The notes under the pieces were generated by a model. It ran no database searches and was not told the DNA's origin. It worked only from the letters and a program-made list of their open reading frames with translations. 64,000 nt of DNA from Actinomadura luteofluorescens (GTDB taxonomy: Bacteria > Actinomycetota > Actinomycetes > Streptosporangiales > Streptosporangiaceae): NCBI RefSeq assembly GCF_013409365.1, contig NZ_JACCBA010000001.1, positions 620,001 through 684,000 on the forward strand. Direction: 5' to 3'. Both the position numbers and the translations under genes were made by a program. Positions 58,762-64,000 of this stretch are shown here, piece after piece (positions within the stretch are counted from its first letter, which is position 1; every line of letters starts with the position of its first letter).

Positions 58762-60291
58762 TCAGACTGGGCGTCCGGCCGCCCACCTGACCCACTGCCC
58801 TACCGACCGCACCGGCCCGAGGCGCGAGCAGAAACCGCGACGGGCGAGGTCGGCGGCGATGTCCAGCGCCGCGGTCTGCATCCCCAGGAAGCTGTCCACG
58901 GCGGGGAAGTGGTTGCCCGCGACGGCCGCGCCGGAGGCGTACAGCACGCCGCCCTCGCTTTCGGCACCGAGCACCTCGAAGTGCTCTCCGACCGTCAGGC
59001 GCCCGGCGCCGTTGCGCCGGGCCCCGCCGAACCGCAGCAGATCGGCCAGCACCCGGTGCTCGGGCATGTCGGCCTCCAGCCCGGTGCAGTCGATGATGAA
59101 GTCGGAGACGTAGCGGCCGAGCCGCCCGTCACCGCTGCGGGTGAGACTGACCAGCCGCCCGTCCGGCGCCGGCTCGACCCGGTCGACCACCGCCTGGAAC
59201 GGGTGGTACCAGCCGCCTTTCCTCCCCCGGCGCATCTGCTCCTGCCAGCGCCGCAGCCGCGGCGTGGTCGTCCCGCCGACCATCTTGGACAGCGCGGCCC
59301 TGCGCTCGGGGCCGGCCCGCCGGAACTGCGCCTTCAACTGCCCGCCGAACGCCGATTTCGGCAGCGTGAACGCCTGGTAGGCCCACCCATCGCCGCCCTT
59401 GCGCCGCATCCGCGGGCCGGGGCCGTGCGCGCTCGTCACGAACGTGCGGAACATGTGCACGATCTGCGTCTGCAGGCCGTACTTCTCCCGGTCGTCCATC
59501 AACCGCTGCAGCACGCGGGAGGCGACGATGCCCGCACCGCGCACCACGACCACCCCGGGACGCGACTTCAGCGCCTCGTAGACGTGCTCGTGCGGCTCAT
59601 AGGCGTTGACCACCCGGTGGTAGTCGTTGTGAGTTTCGCGGAACTCCTGCAGGTCCGGCAGGAACTTCAGGCCCGGGTACCCCACAGCCAGGTGCACGTA
59701 CTGCGACCGGAACACCACCCGCTTGGTAGCCGTGGTGCCAGGCGGCGGCGTCAGAACCGTGAAATAACCGCCGCCCGCCCGGCGCCGCACCATCCGCACC
59801 TGTCCCTTGGCCAGCATCTCCCAGTAGGACACCCGGTCGGCCTCGCGGCGCATCGTCTCGAACACGGTCGCGGCACGCGGGCTGAAGAAGTCGGACAGGA
59901 CCGGCTCGGTCAGCACTTGCAGGAGCAGCTTCACCGACTTGTCCCGCCACGCCTCGTGCAGCGCGTACGAGGGGAACCCCCAGATGTTGTCCGGGCGCGC
60001 TCCGGCGTCGGAGCGGATCCGCTCGCCCGCGGGCAGCTGCGAAACCCGCGTCAGGTACTCCCACGACTGCCACGGCGCGTCCCGGCTGGACAGCACCCGG
60101 ATCGAACCCGGTGGAACGCCTTGGATCCGCAGCACGTCCACCAGCGTGAACGTGCCGATCCCGCCCCCGACCGACACCATTGGCACGTCGTACAACGGAA
60201 TTCCGGCGGCTTCCACTTGCCGGTCGTGCCAGAGCGGTGAGCGAAGCAGCTCGGGCGTGAGATCACCAGAAGGCCGGCCACCCTGCAACGA
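58762..60291 (-). CDS. FAD/NAD(P)-binding flavoprotein of the FHA module
   Basis: This flavoprotein of about 509 aa has its nucleotide site away from the N-terminus: [20 protein letters not shown], where GGGIGTF replaces the usual GxGxxG. A second loop, [20 protein letters not shown], lies near residue 270, and an FAD-end segment, [20 protein letters not shown] then [16 protein letters not shown], near 410-470. The middle is basic ([29 protein letters not shown]). The substrate is unknown. Start candidates are ATG 60306 and 60294 and in-frame codons after; the exact start is uncertain. It is followed by the membrane and FHA genes. Confidence 0.78.
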   Translation of the reverse strand, partial: SLQGGRPSGDLTPELLRSPLWHDRQVEAAGIPLYDVPMVSVGGGIGTFTLVDVLRIQGVPPGSIRVLSSRDAPWQSWEYLTRVSQLPAGERIRSDAGARPDNIWGFPSYALHEAWRDKSVKLLLQVLTEPVLSDFFSPRAATVFETMRREADRVSYWEMLAKGQVRMVRRRAGGGYFTVLTPPPGTTATKRVVFRSQYVHLAVGYPGLKFLPDLQEFRETHNDYHRVVNAYEPHEHVYEALKSRPGVVVVRGAGIVASRVLQRLMDDREKYGLQTQIVHMFRTFVTSAHGPGPRMRRKGGDGWAYQAFTLPKSAFGGQLKAQFRRAGPERRAALSKMVGGTTTPRLRRWQEQMRRGRKGGWYHPFQAVVDRVEPAPDGRLVSLTRSGDGRLGRYVSDFIIDCTGLEADMPEHRVLADLLRFGGARRNGAGRLTVGEHFEVLGAESEGGVLYASGAAVAGNHFPAVDSFLGMQTAALDIAADLARRGFCSRLGPVRSVGQWVRWAAGRPV

Positions 60292-60306
60292 CATCCCCCG
60301 CGACAC

Positions 60307-60832
60307 TTTTCCTACAAAACCGGCGATACCTTATCCCACAGCGGACGCCCGGCAGCAGGGAAGGAGCGATTGGCGAAGCCGAGGCAGGCCGCCTCCCACC
60401 GGCGATCTCGGTGGCAATGTTCCGGCGTCCGCCCCCCGCGCCGCCTCCAAGGCACGGCCGTCCGCAGGTGGGGTGGCCGGGTCCCGGTCGGAACTCGTCC
60501 GACACCGATGCCAAGGCCAGGGTCGCCAGACCGCGCGTCCATGCGGGCAGGCCACGGCTCCCCCCACGCAGGCTCTCGCGCCCGGGCAGCCACTCAGGTA
60601 CTGCCCCAGGCCACCCGGCGGGGCCCGTTGCCCGGACGGTTTATCGCATGCAAGGCTGAACAGTCCTCACAAGAATCTCTTCCGCTTACACTCCGCGCCC
60701 TCTCGGAGTGGACGGTGCACAGGCCCGCGGAGATCACTGCCGCTTTGTGCCGCCGGCGACGTCCACGAGCACGGCGCGAGGAACCCGGGCCACGCCGGGT
60801 TTCCCCACCGGAACGGCCAACAAGGGACACAA
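60307..60832. other. Intergenic region of about 525 bp
   Basis: No gene is recognised. Open frames are Arg/Pro-rich and lack ribosome sites. The left end must carry the promoter of the flavoprotein module and the right end that of the cupin-TPR pair. Nothing else stands out. Confidence 0.5.
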
Positions 60833-61294
60833 TTGACTGATCACGCACGGGGGGCGGCGGCCTGGCATGGCCGCATCGAGCATGTCCGCGGCGCCGACCT
60901 GGACCCCGACACCGCACAGACATCGGGAATGCGAAGGTACGAGGCGATCTCGGGCAGGAGGGTGGGCTCGGAGCGGCTCTGGATGGGCCGTACCCACGTC
61001 GGGCCCGCGACCAGTTCCGGCGACCATCACCACGGCGAGGCGGAAACGGCGATCTACATCGTCTCCGGCCGCCCGGTCTTCGTCTTCGCCGAAGGCACCG
61101 AGGAGGTCCGAGTCGAGACCGGGCCTGGCGACTACATCTTCGTCCCGCCCTATGTCCCGCACCGTGAAGAGAACCCCTCCCCCGACGAGGAGGCAGTCGT
61201 GGTCATCGCCCGCAGCACGCAGGAGGGAATCGTGGTCAACCTGCCCAGCCTGTGGGCGGACGTCGAGCGTCCGGCGGACCCCGGACAGCCATGA
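60833..61294 (+). CDS. Cupin-domain protein
   Basis: This 153-aa small beta-barrel protein is probably started at the TTG at 60833, with AAGGGA seven bases upstream; the next ATG lies inside the fold. Cupin motif 1 reads SSGDHHHGEAETAIYIVSGR with the metal His residues and Glu. Motif 2 is GPGDYIFVPPYVPHREENP with the final His. Such cupins bind Fe, Mn or Zn and act as small oxygenases, isomerases or sensors. The stop overlaps the ATG of the TPR gene, so the pair is translated together. Confidence 0.85.
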   Translation: MTDHARGAAAWHGRIEHVRGADLDPDTAQTSGMRRYEAISGRRVGSERLWMGRTHVGPATSSGDHHHGEAETAIYIVSGRPVFVFAEGTEEVRVETGPGDYIFVPPYVPHREENPSPDEEAVVVIARSTQEGIVVNLPSLWADVERPADPGQP

Positions 61295-62688
61295 GGGCCG
61301 ACGAGCACGGGCAGGCCATCGGTACGGGAAGCCGCACCGCACTCGAACACTACGACAACGCCATCCACGAACTGCTGCACTTCCGCCCGGAGGTCGACGC
61401 CGAAGCGAAGCAGGCACTCGAAGCGGATCCCGACTTCCCGCTGGGCAACGTCCTGTCGGCATACCTCCAACTGCTGAGCACCGAGCCCGACAACGCGCGG
61501 GCCGCGGCGGAGCGGTTCCGACACTTCCGGTCGCGCGTGGACGGCTCCGGGCTCCTCCCCCGGGAGCGAGCACACGTCGCGGCGGTCGACCGCCTGTTGG
61601 CGGGCGACTTCCCCGGCTGCGGCCGCTTGCTCGGCAAGATCAGCGAGGAGTATCCACGCGACGTCCTCGCGCTGTTCGTCGGCCATCAGATCGACTACTT
61701 CACCGGCGACGCCCGCGCGTTGCGCGACCGGGTCGGCGGTGCGCTGACGGCATGGAGCGAGACCGACCGGCATTTCGGCCAACTGCTCGGCATGTACGCC
61801 TTCGGATTGGAAGAGGCCGGGCACTACGACCGATCTGAAGAGGTGGGGCTGCGCGCGGTCGAACTCGACCCCAAGGACGTGTGGGGCATCCACGCGGTCG
61901 TCCACACCTACGAAATGCAAGGCCGATTCCGGCGAGGAACCGCCTACCTGGACGAACGTCTGACGGACTGGTCGACCGGCACGTTCTTCAACGTGCACGC
62001 ATGGTGGCACTACGCCCTCTACGCACTGGAGGCCGGAGACACGGCCCGGGCCCTGGAGATCTACGACGCCGTACTCCACGGCCCGGAGTCCACAGGCACC
62101 GCGATGGAACTGCTGGACGCCGCCGCCCTGCTCTGGCGCCTGCTTCTCGAAGGCGATGACCAGAACGCAAGGTGGAACGCCTTGGCCGACGCATGGGCGT
62201 CCAAAGCCCGGGAGCCTTTCTACGCGTTCAATGACATGCACGCGGTGATGGCCTTCGTCGGCGCCGGCCGCTTCGGCGACGCCGACCGGCTGATCGCCGA
62301 CCGCGAGGCCTACCTGGCCGCCCCCCTGCCCGACGTCACCAACCAGGCGATGACCGCACGCGTCGGCCTTCCCGTCTGCCGCGCCCTGGTGGCCTTCGGC
62401 CGCGGAGACCACACCACCGCCGTCGACCTCCTCGCCCCCGTCAGGCACCACGTCAACGAATTCGGCGGCAGCCACGCGCAGCGCGACGCGGTGCAGAAGA
62501 CCCTGCTGGAGGCCGCCCTCCGCTCCGGCCACCTCGATCTGGCCCGCGTCCTGGTCAGCGAGCGGATCAGCGTGCGACCGTCCAGCCCGTTCAACTGGCT
62601 CAAGCACGCCGACGTGGCCGAAGCCCTCGGTGACGCCGCCACCGCGACCACCGCCCGATCGCACGCCGCGAAACTGCGCCAGCCCTGA
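61291..62688 (+). CDS. TPR-like repeat protein (TTC38-type)
   Basis: This 465-aa all-helical protein resembles the TTC38 group: ALEHYDNAIHELLHFRPEVD, ALEADPDFPLGNVLSAYLQL, KISEEYPRDVLALFVGHQID, and the characteristic HAVVHTYEMQGRFRRG and VHAWWHYALYALEAGD segments. Helical repeats continue to the C-terminus (FNWLKHADVAEALGDAATAT). The ATG overlaps the cupin stop (ATGA). Function is unknown; the repeats suggest protein binding, perhaps of the cupin partner. Confidence 0.88.
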   Translation: MRADEHGQAIGTGSRTALEHYDNAIHELLHFRPEVDAEAKQALEADPDFPLGNVLSAYLQLLSTEPDNARAAAERFRHFRSRVDGSGLLPRERAHVAAVDRLLAGDFPGCGRLLGKISEEYPRDVLALFVGHQIDYFTGDARALRDRVGGALTAWSETDRHFGQLLGMYAFGLEEAGHYDRSEEVGLRAVELDPKDVWGIHAVVHTYEMQGRFRRGTAYLDERLTDWSTGTFFNVHAWWHYALYALEAGDTARALEIYDAVLHGPESTGTAMELLDAAALLWRLLLEGDDQNARWNALADAWASKAREPFYAFNDMHAVMAFVGAGRFGDADRLIADREAYLAAPLPDVTNQAMTARVGLPVCRALVAFGRGDHTTAVDLLAPVRHHVNEFGGSHAQRDAVQKTLLEAALRSGHLDLARVLVSERISVRPSSPFNWLKHADVAEALGDAATATTARSHAAKLRQP

Positions 62689-62719
62689 GAAACGGATAGT
62701 GACAATCCAAATTCTCCCG

Positions 62720-62744
62720 CGAGGCACCTGCTATCGCTGCCTCG
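62720..62744. terminator. Hairpin between converging TPR and LysR genes
   Basis: CGAGGCA (62720-62726) and TGCCTCG (62738-62744) form a 7-bp stem with an 11-base loop in the 72-bp convergent gap. It is a modest terminator usable from both sides. Confidence 0.5.
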
Positions 62745-62760
62745 ACAAATGGCTCCCGCT

Positions 62761-63591
62761 CTAAAGGCGGGTGGCCGTCTGGATCAGCCCGGCGAGGGCC
62801 AGGGAACGGCTGTGCGGCGGCCAGGCGATCACGGTGGTGACGGTCGGCGCGTCCAGGATCGGCACGAAGGCGAGGTCGCGGCGGAGATGGATCCGGGCGG
62901 TCTCCGGCAGGAGGGCCACCGCCCTCCCCAGCGCGATCAGCTGCAGGAGCTGGGCGTGGTCGTGCACCTCGGGTCCCGGGCCGTCGGGGTAGCCGCCGTC
63001 GCAGTGCGGCCAGCGTGGCAGCGGAAGGCCGGCGATGTCGGCCATGCGCAGGTCCGTACGGCCTTCGAGGGGATGGTCCTTCGGCAGGACCAGGATCTGG
63101 CCCTCGGTGCTCAGCTCCTCGATGTCCAGGCCGGTCGTCGAGTCGAACGGCCTGTGCAGCAGGCCCACGTCGGCCCGGCCGTCGCGAAGGAGCCGCTCCT
63201 GCTCCCCGATCCCGCACAGCAGGACCTCGACGGCGACCGCGCCGGGCTCGGCGGCGTAGGCGTCCAGGAGCTTCGGCAGCAGTTCGCTCGATGCCCCGGC
63301 CTTCGTGACCAGCACCAGTTTCGGCTCCCCGGCGGCGGCGCGGCGGGTGCGGCGGGCGGCGGCGTCGACCGCGTCGAGGGCAGCCTGGCCCTCCCTGAGC
63401 AGGACCTTTCCTGCCTCGGTGAGTTCGACGGTACGGCTGGTACGTTCGAGAAGCTGAACGCCCAGGCGGCGTTCCAGCTGCTTGATCGCCCGCGAGAGGG
63501 GCGGCTGGGCGATCCCGAGGCGCTCGGCGGCGCGGCCGAAATGGAACTCCTCGGCGACGGCGACGAAGTACCGCAACTCCCGCGTCTCCAT
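62761..63591 (-). CDS. LysR-family transcriptional regulator
   Basis: This 276-aa LTTR has the N-terminal HTH METRELRYFVAVAEEFHFGR, AAERLGIAQPPLSRAIKQLE, and the linker helix followed by a type 2 periplasmic-like effector domain (KLVLVTKAGASSELLPKLLD, GRADVGLLHRPFD). The start at 63591 places the HTH at the N-terminus as in all family members; an upstream ATG at 63615 would overlap the operator. It is divergent from the SDR gene, the usual regulator-target arrangement. Confidence 0.94.
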   Translation of the reverse strand: METRELRYFVAVAEEFHFGRAAERLGIAQPPLSRAIKQLERRLGVQLLERTSRTVELTEAGKVLLREGQAALDAVDAAARRTRRAAAGEPKLVLVTKAGASSELLPKLLDAYAAEPGAVAVEVLLCGIGEQERLLRDGRADVGLLHRPFDSTTGLDIEELSTEGQILVLPKDHPLEGRTDLRMADIAGLPLPRWPHCDGGYPDGPGPEVHDHAQLLQLIALGRAVALLPETARIHLRRDLAFVPILDAPTVTTVIAWPPHSRSLALAGLIQTATRL

Positions 63592-63614
63592 GCTCTCACC
63601 GTACCCGGGGATCA

Positions 63615-63629
63615 ATACCCGTGAGGTAT
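63615..63629. promoter_or_regulatory. LysR-type T-N11-A operator
   Basis: ATACC-N5-GGTAT is a perfect dyad containing the T-N11-A core (T at 63616, A at 63628), in the 95-bp gap between the divergent lysR and SDR genes. It matches the general LTTR recognition pattern. Confidence 0.75.
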
Positions 63630-63686
63630 CGACCGCTACCCAGGCGGTGTTGGAGTGCTCTCGGCCGAGCGGCCAGGATTTCGGGT

Positions 63687-64000
63687 ATGAGCGAACAGAC
63701 GATCACGCTGATCACCGGCGCCAACAAGGGAATCGGATACGAGATCGCCGTCGGGCTGGGCGCCCTTGGCCACACCGTCGGCGTGGGGGCCAGGTCCCCG
63801 GAGCGGCTCTCGGAGGCCGTCGAGAAACTCCGCGCCGAGGGGGTCGACGCGTTCGCGGTACCCCTCGACGTGACCTCCGACGAGAGCGTCGCCGCCGCGG
63901 CCTCCCTGCTCTCCGAGCGTTTCGGACGGCTCGACGTGCTGGTCAACAACGCCGGGGTGACCGGCGGGATGCCACAGACGCCCACGACCGTCGACCCCGC
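63687..64000 (+). CDS. SDR-family oxidoreductase (cut by window end)
   Basis: Only the first 104 residues are present: TLITGANKGIGYEIAVGLGA with the SDR glycine motif, GVGARSPERLSEAVEKLRAE (Arg favours NADP), PLDVTSDESV and LVNNAGVTGG. The form TGANKGIGYE is characteristic of carbonyl-reductase-like SDRs. The start ATG at 63687 has AGGATT upstream. The divergent LysR protein probably regulates it. Confidence 0.9.
   Translation, partial: MSEQTITLITGANKGIGYEIAVGLGALGHTVGVGARSPERLSEAVEKLRAEGVDAFAVPLDVTSDESVAAAASLLSERFGRLDVLVNNAGVTGGMPQTPTTVDP

Noticed and set aside
1..64000. tRNA or rRNA genes
   Set aside because: No cloverleaf or rRNA core sequence was recognised while reading both strands; a covariance search would be needed to exclude a tRNA fully.

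Overview
The window is GC-rich DNA from a filamentous-type actinomycete. The supporting signs are very high GC at third codon positions, many GTG/TTG starts with ATGA or GTGA overlaps, a Tad pilus locus, a c-di-AMP riboswitch before a cell-wall hydrolase, Tat lipoproteins, and many TetR, LuxR and LysR regulators. The gene content suits the Streptosporangiales (Actinomadura-like), but that is inference; no rRNA, tRNA or other taxonomic marker is present.

Layout. (1) 0.5-2.3 kb: two secreted cell-wall proteins on the minus strand, a double-psi-barrel (RlpA-like) protein with an 11-fold pentapeptide-period repeat and a CHAP amidohydrolase behind a ydaO-type c-di-AMP riboswitch. A gene-poor stretch follows. 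(2) 3.3-17.4 kb: a Tad/Flp pilus locus. A TadG-like protein and the TadV prepilin peptidase run leftward. Rightward from a shared 240-bp promoter region run a zinc-ribbon protein, CpaB, a CpaE-TadE fusion, TadE, TadA, TadB, TadC, a NarL-type two-component pair, the Flp pilin, a GT-C-like membrane protein, a second pilin-like peptide and a secreted protein with a chitin-binding module. (3) 17.4-20.9 kb: a decaying zone with a frameshifted FrnE/DsbA-like gene, a frameshifted GntR-TetR fusion regulator and remnants of an FAD monooxygenase, alongside an intact TetR gene with two clear operators. (4) 20.9-25.6 kb: a flavoprotein plus membrane-protein pair, then a DHA2 drug exporter with a divergent TetR.

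(5) 25.6-40.1 kb: a catabolic island. Two leftward operons flank a TetR gene. One encodes SDRs, crotonases, hydrolases and an amidohydrolase; the other encodes an acyl-CoA ligase and a complete branched-chain-type ABC importer. The promoters of both operons carry the same 15-base sequence, and the TetR gene has a palindromic version of it. The island therefore looks like one regulon for import, CoA activation and breakdown of an unknown organic acid. (6) 40.5-44.1 kb: a Ser/Thr kinase, a SCO6745-family protein and a MerR regulator with a B12-photoreceptor-like but altered sensor domain, then a fragment of an ATPase gene.

(7) 44.5-54 kb: a tightly packed leftward redox operon containing an Asp-nucleophile hydrolase, an SDR, a double DUF427 protein, a MOSC-reductase-ferredoxin fusion, an orphan GcvH lipoyl carrier, a VOC protein and a lipoamide-dehydrogenase-like flavoprotein. 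It is divergent from a large LuxR (LAL) activator. (8) 54-64 kb: a luciferase-like monooxygenase, an MFS carrier, a module of flavoprotein, small membrane protein and FHA protein, a cupin-TPR pair, and a LysR regulator divergent from an SDR cut by the window edge.

The best candidates for undescribed biology are the CpaE-TadE fusion with its internal prepilin cleavage motif, the orphan lipoyl-protein redox operon, the two-operon catabolic regulon, and the FHA-flavoprotein module.
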